Shown here piece after piece: positions 6,997 to 13,769 of a stretch of 64,000 nt of DNA (position 1 is its first letter; every line of letters starts with the position of its first letter). Both the position numbers and the translations under genes were made by a program. Where the stretch lies: the NCBI GenBank assembly GCA_963169355.1, contig CAUJCR010000008.1, forward strand, positions 93,978 to 157,977, given 5' to 3'. The notes beneath the pieces were generated by a model. The model saw only the letters and a program-made list of their open reading frames with translations. It did no database searches and was not told the origin of the DNA. Source of the DNA: Bacteroidota bacterium. GTDB taxonomy: Bacteria; Bacteroidota; Bacteroidia; B-17B0; Aurantibacillaceae.

Positions 6997-7881
6997 ATGA
7001 TGAATATAAACAAAAAAATTGCCTTGAACGTAACAATTGTATGTTCAATTTTAGCTACTTCAATTATTGTTGTAGGCTGTAAAAAAGAAAATGTATATCC
7101 AAGCAAGGATTCTTCAAGCAATTCAAATGCTGAAGTATTATCGTCTACTTCAAATGCAAGAAAAGCAAATGGATTAAGCTACAAGGGAGAAGAGATTTTT
7201 AGAGGAGTATTTTTTATGAATGGGGAATTTGCCTCTGAAATTAATTCTTATAAAAATGTTAATATTTATGCTGGAGCAAGCCCTGCACAATATGCTGACG
7301 AACTTCTTAACCAAAATAGTATTATTGAAACAATTAATAAACAAGACCCGAATTTCTTTACCTATTTTGAAGGGGAAATGAAAAGTGGCTCATGTACAAG
7401 GATTGATAAAGCTTTGGACAAGGGTGTTTTTGTATTAATTAATGCTATGCGTCAAATTCCAGCTTATGCATCATTAATGAAAATGGTTCAAGGAGAACCT
7501 GTTATTAACAAAGCTAAGTCTAATCAAGGACTAAGTCCTAATTATCAACAAGTTCTTTCTGATGATTTAATAGCTCAAAATCCTGATTTGCTAGATAATA
7601 ATCCAATTGCTCCAAATGTCGTTCAAGGGCAAGCTGCTGCGTTAGTAGCTAGAGTTGTTTATTTTTCTGTTGCTATACATAATACATATGCAGCAACTAT
7701 TAATGTAGCAGCAATTGCGAATGGTGCAGTATATGCTGCTATTGTTTTATGGAAGGCAAAATGGTGTTGGACTAGCGAGTTAGTATCGTATGACAATAGT
7801 GATATTCCTGTATATGCGAGAAAACTTAATAGTTTAAAGTATGACCATTTCGTAAAGGATTTATGTGATATTAATTATTAA
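6997..7881 (+). CDS. SdpC-like toxin precursor (sporulation-delaying-protein family), predicted lipoprotein
   Basis: The 294-residue product has a lipoprotein-type signal peptide ending VVGC (Cys28). Residues 57-77 (YKGEEIFRGVFFMNGE) closely follow the pattern of Bacillus SdpC (FSGEDYFRGLLFGQGE). A hydrophobic segment at about 213-252 (VVYFSVAIHNTYAATINVAA onwards) followed by KAKWCW corresponds to the processed SDP peptide, which in Bacillus collapses the proton motive force of competitors. Unlike Bacillus SDP, the segment lacks a CxxxxxC pair; only Cys257 and, near the end, Cys290 are nearby. SdpA-, SdpB- and SdpI-like genes follow immediately. Two adjacent ATGs (6997, 7000) could start it. 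The family call is strong from the cassette; killing activity is inferred. Confidence 0.8.
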   Translation: MMNINKKIALNVTIVCSILATSIIVVGCKKENVYPSKDSSSNSNAEVLSSTSNARKANGLSYKGEEIFRGVFFMNGEFASEINSYKNVNIYAGASPAQYADELLNQNSIIETINKQDPNFFTYFEGEMKSGSCTRIDKALDKGVFVLINAMRQIPAYASLMKMVQGEPVINKAKSNQGLSPNYQQVLSDDLIAQNPDLLDNNPIAPNVVQGQAAALVARVVYFSVAIHNTYAATINVAAIANGAVYAAIVLWKAKWCWTSELVSYDNSDIPVYARKLNSLKYDHFVKDLCDINY

Positions 7882-7907
7882 TTAATATTTTATTTAACAT
7901 TAACAAC

Positions 7908-7932
7908 AAGGGTCTAATTATATTAGACCCTT
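7908..7932 (+). terminator. Hairpin between toxin and maturation genes (terminator/attenuator)
   Basis: AAGGGTCTAA and its exact complement enclose a 5-nt loop, followed by TCTTCT. The hairpin lies 27 bp after the sdpC-like stop and 15 bp before the sdpA-like start, so it would make toxin mRNA more abundant than mRNA for the maturation genes. Confidence 0.7.
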
Positions 7933-7946
7933 TCTTCTAAATTTTA

Positions 7947-8477
7947 ATGAAAAAAATAGTATATTTTTACTTACTGATTTTTTTATCAGCGGTTGGTTTT
8001 TTTATTGTCTTAGCTGATTCAGTTGAATATAATTCTTTTAATATTGGGGTTGAGACTGATAAAAAAGTTTTCACATTCATTCCTCAAGGCTGGGCTTTTT
8101 TTACTAGAAATCCAAGGGAAGCTCAGGTGCAACTTTTTAAATGTAATGGCGATAAATATGAAAAATACACGCATTATCACAGTAGTTATAAAAATTTGTT
8201 TGGCTTAATCAGAAATTCAACTAGAATAAATTATGAATTAACTGGCATATACAGCCAGATAGCTCGTGATAAGTTTAAAGATTCAGAAAGTAATATTCAA
8301 ACAGGCTATATAAAGGAACTACCTTCTGATATTGTATATGTTGAAAATAAATTCGATAATCCAAGAGTTCTAGGTGAATATATTCTTGTTATACAAAAAC
8401 TTGTTCCTTGGAATTGGTCAAAAAATTTAGAAAAAGAAAAAATGCCATGCAAAATAATTCGTTTAAAAATTTATTAA
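7947..8477 (+). CDS. SdpA-like antimicrobial peptide maturation protein
   Basis: The 176-residue protein has an N-terminal membrane segment (IVYFYLLIFLSAVGFFIVLA). It carries the motif FIPQGWAFFTRNPRE (about residues 44-58), which I recognise from the SdpA family, where an N-terminal anchor precedes a soluble domain. In Bacillus, SdpA and SdpB together produce the active SDP peptide from pro-SdpC. The 3' end overlaps the SdpB-like gene by 31 bp (start ATG 8447), indicating translational coupling. Confidence 0.75.
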   Translation: MKKIVYFYLLIFLSAVGFFIVLADSVEYNSFNIGVETDKKVFTFIPQGWAFFTRNPREAQVQLFKCNGDKYEKYTHYHSSYKNLFGLIRNSTRINYELTGIYSQIARDKFKDSESNIQTGYIKELPSDIVYVENKFDNPRVLGEYILVIQKLVPWNWSKNLEKEKMPCKIIRLKIY

Positions 8478-9385
8478 TACAGAAATCAAATTCACTTATT
8501 GATGAGCATTTTACTCATAACATGTATAATAATGTTATGGCTAGTGCTAGGTCTCTAATTGCTCTTAGTCTCCTTCTTACCCTCTTAATTAATCCTATTG
8601 ATAATTGCTTTTTACAAATAGGTGGAGATTCTGCAAATTCATTAATGAAAATTGATTCATTAATTAATAGATTTAATTTTTTCTTTTTATTTGGATTTAA
8701 AAATTTACAAATAATGTACTGGGTGGCTATTTTGGTACTTTGTTTGGTTATTTTGGGAGTATATCCGAGATTTACGTGCCTTGTACATTGGTGGGTACAA
8801 TATAGTTTTATTAATTCCTCGTCAGCAGTGGAAGGAGGTGACCAAATTGCATCGAATTTGCTATTGTTATTGATTCCTATTTATATACTAGATTCTCGGA
8901 AATCACATTGGATTAACTTAAACAAGTCAGATATTAGTTTTTATAAACTAATATTTTCTAACATGTGGTTTAAGTTCATTAGATTACAGATGGCAGTAAT
9001 ATATTTTCATGCAGCAATTGGAAAATTTAATGTGCAAGAGTGGGCTAATGGAACCGCTATATATTATTGGTTAAATGACCCATTTTTTAAAATGCCTGAC
9101 TATCTTGAAGGAATTACAAATTTATTATTAAGTAACTCCATAATCATTACTATGGTTACATGGGGATCAATACTTCTTGAATTGCTTTTGTTTACAGGAT
9201 TGTTCATGGAAAAGAAATATAGAAAATATTTATTTGTGTTGGGAATTTGTTTTCATTTTTCTATTCTCTTATATTTTGGACTTGTAAGTTTTTTCATTTC
9301 AATTAGCGGAGGATTAGTAATGTATTTATGTTCAATGGATGAACCTATTGATTTCAAAAAATTTATTATATGGAAGAAATATTAA
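8447..9385 (+). CDS. SdpB-like HTTM-domain membrane protein
   Basis: I place the start at ATG 8447 (312 residues), inside the sdpA-like gene; an upstream in-frame TTG at 8408 is less likely. The product is polytopic with at least six hydrophobic segments and the HTTM (vitamin-K-dependent carboxylase-like) features IRLQMAVIYFHAAIGKF and LNDPFFKMPDYL. SdpB proteins belong to this family and are required to mature SDP toxin. Its end overlaps the SdpI-like start by 16 bp. It acts in the inner membrane with the SdpA-like protein. Confidence 0.8.
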   Translation: MQNNSFKNLLIQKSNSLIDEHFTHNMYNNVMASARSLIALSLLLTLLINPIDNCFLQIGGDSANSLMKIDSLINRFNFFFLFGFKNLQIMYWVAILVLCLVILGVYPRFTCLVHWWVQYSFINSSSAVEGGDQIASNLLLLLIPIYILDSRKSHWINLNKSDISFYKLIFSNMWFKFIRLQMAVIYFHAAIGKFNVQEWANGTAIYYWLNDPFFKMPDYLEGITNLLLSNSIIITMVTWGSILLELLLFTGLFMEKKYRKYLFVLGICFHFSILLYFGLVSFFISISGGLVMYLCSMDEPIDFKKFIIWKKY

Positions 9386-9696
9386 TATTTATATCACCAG
9401 TGTTTTTTCACTCAATACTATTTCTTTTATTGCTCTTCTTTCCTCCAAAGAAAATTAATGCACTTTATGGTTACCGTAGTGCGTATTCTATGCAAAATCA
9501 AGAAAACTGGGACAGGATTAATGGAATCTTCAATAAGCTATTTCTAAGAATTAGCCTTGCTTCAACTATTGTATACATAGTAAATTACTATTATTTTGGA
9601 ATTCACAACATTTCTATTCTAATTAATGTTGTGTGTTTTATTCTAACATTAATATTCACGATATTATTTACTGAAATAAAAATAAAACAGCTGTGA
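9370..9696 (+). CDS. SdpI-like immunity/membrane protein
   Basis: The 108-residue protein has three hydrophobic segments and the SdpI-family motif YGYRSAYSMQNQENW (about residues 35-49), matching the GYRT-x-x-SM-x-N-x-x-W pattern of SdpI-type proteins. In Bacillus, SdpI protects the producer and sequesters the SdpR repressor; here immunity is inferred. Its start lies inside the sdpB-like gene and its stop overlaps the GTG start of the CPBP gene (GTGA), so all are translationally coupled. No SdpR-like repressor gene is visible in the cassette. Confidence 0.75.
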   Translation: MEEILIFISPVFFHSILFLLLLFFPPKKINALYGYRSAYSMQNQENWDRINGIFNKLFLRISLASTIVYIVNYYYFGIHNISILINVVCFILTLIFTILFTEIKIKQL

Positions 9697-10604
9697 GTAA
9701 GAGAAGTTTTATTATTTGGATTATACTTTGTTTTAGTATTGGCTGGGGAACCATACTGTTAATGTATCTAAATAATGTCAATTTTGATTCATTTATAGGA
9801 AAAGCATTAATTTCAACTTTATTTATGTTTAGCCCAAGTATTAGTACTTTTATTGTGTCCAAAATATGTAATAAACACTTCAACCTAAAAAATGTAATTT
9901 TCAATTTTTCCTTTAAAAAATACTTAAAGGTTCATTTAATTTTTTTATTGTTGATTATCTCTAATTATTTATATATATACCTATTTGGTAATTTATTAGA
10001 TATTAAGATATTTGGAAAATTAAATTTTAGTTACGATTACTTTATAAAAGGTATAAATGTCAAAGAACTCGAAGATTTAAGAAGTGAGTCATTTTCAAAA
10101 TTTATCCCATTTATTATATTAGCAATAAGTCTTACTTTCGGTCCATTTATTTCAGGTTTCATTAATTCTATATTTACTATCGGTGAAGAAATTGGGTGGA
10201 GGGGTTATTTATTTAGTAAGTTTCAAAATTTACAAAAGTATAAAAGCTCAATAATTGTCGGGTTAATTTGGGGGATATGGCATGCGCCTCTTATTATTTT
10301 GGGATTAAATTTTCCAGAGTATCCTGTTTTAGGAATACTATTGATGATTATATCCTGTATTAGTATTAGTTTCATTTTTTATTATTTAAGAGAGACCACC
10401 TCTTCAGTTTTTAGTTGTGCATTATTACATGGAATGATTAACGCTTCAAGCGGATTCAGTGGTATTTTTATTGAAAATCAAAATTATTTATTATCTAATT
10501 TTGTTGGTGTTTCAGGTACATTAGGAATTCTAACATTAATTTTGATTTTCAGAAAGCGAATATTTTATCCAATACATAATAACTCCTACAGAAAATGGTT
10601 TTAA
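9693..10604 (+). CDS. CPBP-family intramembrane metalloprotease
   Basis: The 303-residue polytopic protein carries all CPBP (Abi/Rce1-like) motifs: GEEIGWRGYLF (EExxxR), WGIWHAPL (second histidine motif) and LLHGMINASS (HxxxN). Such proteases frequently accompany bacteriocin clusters, where they process the peptide or give immunity. GTG at 9693 overlaps the SdpI-like stop codon, tying it to the SDP-type cassette. It probably cleaves the SdpC-like precursor or detoxifies the peptide in the membrane; the sequence does not decide which. Confidence 0.85.
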   Translation: MSKRSFIIWIILCFSIGWGTILLMYLNNVNFDSFIGKALISTLFMFSPSISTFIVSKICNKHFNLKNVIFNFSFKKYLKVHLIFLLLIISNYLYIYLFGNLLDIKIFGKLNFSYDYFIKGINVKELEDLRSESFSKFIPFIILAISLTFGPFISGFINSIFTIGEEIGWRGYLFSKFQNLQKYKSSIIVGLIWGIWHAPLIILGLNFPEYPVLGILLMIISCISISFIFYYLRETTSSVFSCALLHGMINASSGFSGIFIENQNYLLSNFVGVSGTLGILTLILIFRKRIFYPIHNNSYRKWF

Positions 10605-10756
10605 AATGAGTTTTACGTCTTAAAGTTTAGATTTTTAATATCATCAGGTGTGAAAAAAGCGGAAGCTAATGCGATTTGAAGTTGGGGGAGTTGTAAATAT
10701 TATTTTATTAAGTTCACCTAAAAAAATCAAAAATCATGTTTATATGACAAGTGCAA

Positions 10757-11017
10757 TTAAATTACTATCAATTTATATTTTGTATTTGTTGTGCCTAAAT
10801 GTAAACTCAAATCAACTATATCGAACTCATCAATATCAACTGAATCAAGCATCGAGATATAGATAATTTCATCGTCATCAATTGAAATCTCGGCTACTCT
10901 TGTAATTATTTTTCTTGATGACTGTATAATTGTTTCTAAAATTATTAAAATAATCTCTATTCCGATTTGAAAATCTTTTAAACAGTAATTTGAATGACTT
11001 AAAAATACCGTGTGTTT
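10757..11017 (-). pseudogene. Possible gene remnant, no start codon
   Basis: An 87-codon open minus-strand frame ends at TAA (10757-10759). It encodes a plausible acidic segment (ISIDDDEIIYISMLDSVDID) and a beta-rich end (LHLGTTNTKYKLIVI). The only ATG is internal, leaving about 40 residues. The amino-acid composition looks coding, so it may be a decayed or 5'-truncated gene. I do not recognise it. Confidence 0.3.
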
Positions 11018-11048
11018 TCACTTTTATACACTTATATTAACTTTCTTC

Positions 11049-11176
11049 AATTACTCCCTAATCATTCCTTAAATAATCCTCAATCGCTTCTCAAATCCTT
11101 TTAATTGCTCCGTAAATGGTTCTCAATTCTCCTTAATCGGTTCTGAATTGTTTTTAATTGCATTGCAATCGCATCC
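11049..11176. repeat. Array of twelve degenerate 10-11 bp phased repeats
   Basis: Units begin at 11049, 11060, 11071, 11082, 11093, 11103, 11114, 11125, 11135, 11146, 11156 and 11167. Each starts AAT or AAA and most end in a pyrimidine-rich half (AATCATTCCTT, AAATGGTTCTC, AATCGGTTCTG). The period is one helical turn. The array lies about 190 bp upstream of the zinc-finger/recombinase operon. Confidence 0.7.
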
Positions 11177-11365
11177 ATTATTGCAATAATTACACCACAA
11201 CAATGAAATAGAAGTAATTAATTGTTCTATTCATGTTGTCAAAGTTTAACGATGGCTAAACCAAAACTAATAAGGATATACAAGTAAATATTCCAGTCAG
11301 GCTCTAAAACATACGGATCATCTTTGTATCGTTTAACAAGAAGTAGTAAAAGTAAAATACGTAAA

Positions 11366-11704
11366 ATGAACAAGGCTTGTTTGTATTGTGGGACTGAAAT
11401 GGATTGCAAACGATTATCGAAAAAATATTGCAGTGATAATTGTAAGCAGCTGGCTTATTTCAAAAGAAATGGATTGCAACTTAACTTATCAACTTCAGAA
11501 AGTAGTAAGGATGATGTAAAAGCGGTCAACGAAAAAATAGTTGATAACGGAAATGAAATCTCGAACTTACTTGATGAGGTAGCATTGAGAGTTATAAAAA
11601 TCTTAGACCTCAGAAAAAAGCAAACTGAAATGGATGATAATAACCTTTGTAAGCCAATGGCATTTGGTATTCAAAAATTTAATTCAGAAAGGAGTGAGCA
11701 ATGA
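11366..11704 (+). CDS. Small zinc-finger protein of the recombinase operon
   Basis: I choose ATG 11366 (112 residues), directly before the zinc-ribbon-like domain; a TTG at 11324 in the same frame would add 14 basic residues. The N-terminus has CLYCGTEM followed by KKYCSDNCKQLAYFKRNG, a Cys4 finger seen in small accessory proteins of Bacteroidota integrative elements. The remainder is hydrophilic and helical. The stop overlaps the next gene (ATGA), which precedes the recombinase. A DNA-binding helper role in excision or regulation is inferred. Confidence 0.65.
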   Translation: MNKACLYCGTEMDCKRLSKKYCSDNCKQLAYFKRNGLQLNLSTSESSKDDVKAVNEKIVDNGNEISNLLDEVALRVIKILDLRKKQTEMDDNNLCKPMAFGIQKFNSERSEQ

Positions 11705-11916
11705 TAAATTTTGAAGAAGAAAAAATAATCAGTATTGATAAAGCAAGAGAATTGATAGCTGGAACGGAATTAGAAAAAGCAAATGATGAGGAACTGGCAA
11801 AAGTATTAGAGAGTATCAAACAGTTTTGCGAAATAAACTTTGAGCTGTATCAGTATTTAATGAGAAAACAAGAGAGCGAAGATGATGAAAATTACCTTAA
11901 TAAAGAGGCTGCATAA
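11701..11916 (+). CDS. Small acidic helical protein of the recombinase operon
   Basis: The 71-residue protein is acidic (FEEEKIISIDKARELIAGTE; QESEDDENYLNKEAA) and predicted helical throughout. Its ATG overlaps the upstream zinc-finger stop (ATGA), so the pair is co-translated; the recombinase begins 83 bp further on. I do not recognise the family. Small acidic partners beside recombinases are common in Bacteroidota elements, and a role in directing or regulating recombination is a guess from position. Confidence 0.55.
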   Translation: MINFEEEKIISIDKARELIAGTELEKANDEELAKVLESIKQFCEINFELYQYLMRKQESEDDENYLNKEAA

Positions 11917-11999
11917 TAAGCTCTGTATTGTCAATAATTATATTGATTATCAATTAGTTACATTTGTTTTTATGTTTAAATTTGTAAAAAAAAACTGAT

Positions 12000-13688
12000 A
12001 TGAGAAAGTCAAATGAAATCAACAAAAAAGATTTGGAAGTGAAATCTACTTCAGATGAACTTACCGAAATTCACTTTAACGAATTGTTTGGTAAAGGCAA
12101 AGTACCAGCTTCAAAAAAGCTTACGAATAATTGTGTGATTTATACTCGTGTATCTTCAAAAAGTCAAGAATCAGGATATAGCTTAGATACTCAATTAAAA
12201 GAAAATATTGAGTTCTCCCGAAAAAATAATTACAATGTATTGAGTTATTTTGGTGGAACTTATGAAAGTGCATCTACTGATGAACGTAAAGAGTTTAATC
12301 GTATGTTGACTTTCATCAAAAAAAGTAAAGAGAAGGTAACTTACATTATTGTTCACATGGTTGATAGATTTTCTCGTTCAGGAGCAAACGCCATTTATAT
12401 CAAAGAGCAATTAAAGAAAAACAACATTTATATTCAGTCAGTAAGGCAACCAGTTGACGTTACGACTTCAAGTGGAGACTTTCAGCAAAATATCCAAATG
12501 ATTTTCTCTCACTACGATAACCAAGTTAGGCGAGAGAAATGCGTTACAGGAATAATAGAAGCCCTAAACAGAGGCGAGTGGTGTCATGGTGTACCAACTG
12601 GCTACACAGCAATTTACGAACATGGTAAACGTAAAATTATCGTAAATGAAAAAGGTAAACTTTTACGTAAAGCGTTTTACTGGAAAGCTAATGAAGGAAT
12701 TAGTAATGAAGAATGTAGAGCAAGGCTAGAAAAGCTTGGTTTTAAAGTAAACTTCCAGCGTATATCTGAGATATTTAAAAACCCTTTCTATTGTGGCTTA
12801 ATTGCCCACAGATTATTGGAGGGTAAAATGGTTGAAGGCAATCACGAAAAATTAGTCTCAAAAGAATTGTTTATGAAAGTAAACGAAGTCCAAAGTAAAA
12901 ATACGCATGGTTATAAATGGAAAGAAGAACAAATCAAAGTTCCAATGAAAATATTTATGCGTTGCGAAAAATGCGGTTTGGCTTTAAGTGGTTATATTGT
13001 AAAGAAGAAAAATATTTGGTACTATAAGTGTAAAACAAAAGGCTGCTGTGTAAATAAATCTGCTGAAAAATTGCACGACACATTTAGCGAAATATTAAAA
13101 GCTTTTACAATTGATTCTAAATACGCCCCGCTGATTAAAGAGCAGATGTACAAAACAATAAGTGGTTTAACTAAAGAAACCAGCGATAACATAAAACATC
13201 TTAAAGCTAACTTAAAAGAAATAGAGGGAAAGCTCAGTCGATTAGAAGAGCGTTACGTTTTAGAGGAAATTACTCAGGAACTTTACGTAAAGTATGGAGA
13301 GAAGTTTAAGCAAGATAAATACAAAGTATTGGTTGAATTACAGAAATTAGAGACTGATAGTTCGAACCACGAAAACATCATTGAAATGACTTTAGAAAAC
13401 GCTCAAAATTTGAGCAATATGTGGGCTTCGGGAGGGTATGAACAAAAGAGAAAGGTGCAAAATTGGGTATTTCCAGTAGGTATGAGGTATAATAAGCAAA
13501 ATGACACGGTTCGAACCGAAGAATATAATTACGCCTTTCTTTGGATGGCTTGTCAGCAGCAGACTTTAAGCAAAATAAAAAGCGGAATACCTCTTTTAAA
13601 TTTGAAGTATTCCGCTCTGGTGGAGAATACCGGATTCGAACCGGTCACCTCTTGCCTGCCAGGCAAGCGCTCTAGCCAAATGAGCTAA
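12000..13688 (+). CDS. Large serine recombinase (site-specific integrase of the element)
   Basis: The N-terminal resolvase domain has YTRVSSKSQ (about residues 48-56, nucleophile Ser52), SLDTQ and the conserved HMVDRFSRSG. A recombinase domain follows (WCHGVPTGYTA; KNPFYCGLI), then a zinc ribbon (MRCEKCGLALSG ... YYKCKTKGCC) and a coiled-coil (LKEIEGKLSRLEERY). This architecture integrates phages and mobilisable elements without accessory energy. The last ~38 codons are not typical of the family: they are the antisense of the tRNA-Ala terminator and tRNA body (13572-13694), so the native C-terminus was probably replaced at the attachment site. TAnnTTTG-type sequences precede it only weakly. 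Confidence 0.9.
   Translation: MRKSNEINKKDLEVKSTSDELTEIHFNELFGKGKVPASKKLTNNCVIYTRVSSKSQESGYSLDTQLKENIEFSRKNNYNVLSYFGGTYESASTDERKEFNRMLTFIKKSKEKVTYIIVHMVDRFSRSGANAIYIKEQLKKNNIYIQSVRQPVDVTTSSGDFQQNIQMIFSHYDNQVRREKCVTGIIEALNRGEWCHGVPTGYTAIYEHGKRKIIVNEKGKLLRKAFYWKANEGISNEECRARLEKLGFKVNFQRISEIFKNPFYCGLIAHRLLEGKMVEGNHEKLVSKELFMKVNEVQSKNTHGYKWKEEQIKVPMKIFMRCEKCGLALSGYIVKKKNIWYYKCKTKGCCVNKSAEKLHDTFSEILKAFTIDSKYAPLIKEQMYKTISGLTKETSDNIKHLKANLKEIEGKLSRLEERYVLEEITQELYVKYGEKFKQDKYKVLVELQKLETDSSNHENIIEMTLENAQNLSNMWASGGYEQKRKVQNWVFPVGMRYNKQNDTVRTEEYNYAFLWMACQQQTLSKIKSGIPLLNLKYSALVENTGFEPVTSCLPGKRSSQMS
13572..13616 (-). terminator. Terminator of tRNA-Ala, inside the recombinase reading frame
   Basis: AGCGGAATAC and its perfect complement enclose a 16-nt loop, followed on the minus strand by TTTTTATTTTG. 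It begins two bases past the tRNA CCA end and overlaps the last codons of the recombinase frame on the other strand. Confidence 0.85.
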
Positions 13689-13694
13689 TCCCCC
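13618..13694 (-). tRNA. tRNA-Ala (GGC anticodon)
   Basis: The minus strand gives a complete cloverleaf. The acceptor stem GGGGGAT/ATTCTCC has a G3-U70 pair, the alanine identity element; the D arm is AGCTCATTTGGCTAGAGC; the anticodon stem CTTGC/GCAAG holds loop CTGGCAG (anticodon GGC); the T arm contains GGTTCGAATCC; and an encoded CCA end follows. The serine recombinase gene of the mobile element ends inside it, so it is the probable integration target. Confidence 0.95.
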
Positions 13695-13769
13695 TTTTAA
13701 ATCATAAATCGCAAATGAATAGATGACATTTTAAGATTTTGCGAATGTAAAAATTATAAATGTAATAAA

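Larger units (their letters stand above)
10605..11365. other. Long low-coding intergenic region with repeats and regulatory structure
   Basis: This 761-bp stretch separates the SDP-type cassette from the recombinase operon. It holds a minus-strand open frame without a start codon (10757-11017), twelve 10-11 bp phased repeats (11049-11176) and an inverted repeat ATAGAA/TTCTAT with 11-bp spacer (11208-11230). It also holds an 11-codon frame starting at 11252 that stops at TAA 11285 in the same frame as the downstream zinc-finger gene. I see no convincing gene in 10605-10756. Confidence 0.6.

Noticed and set aside
10669..10866. 65-codon plus-strand frame after the CPBP gene
   Set aside because: Composition is that of random AT-rich sequence, it has no neighbours in an operon, and the opposite strand gives a more coding-like frame.
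13575..13688. Recombinase C-terminal segment containing NTGFEPVTSCLP as a protein domain
   Set aside because: This string is the well known antisense translation of a tRNA; the tRNA and its terminator explain the sequence.
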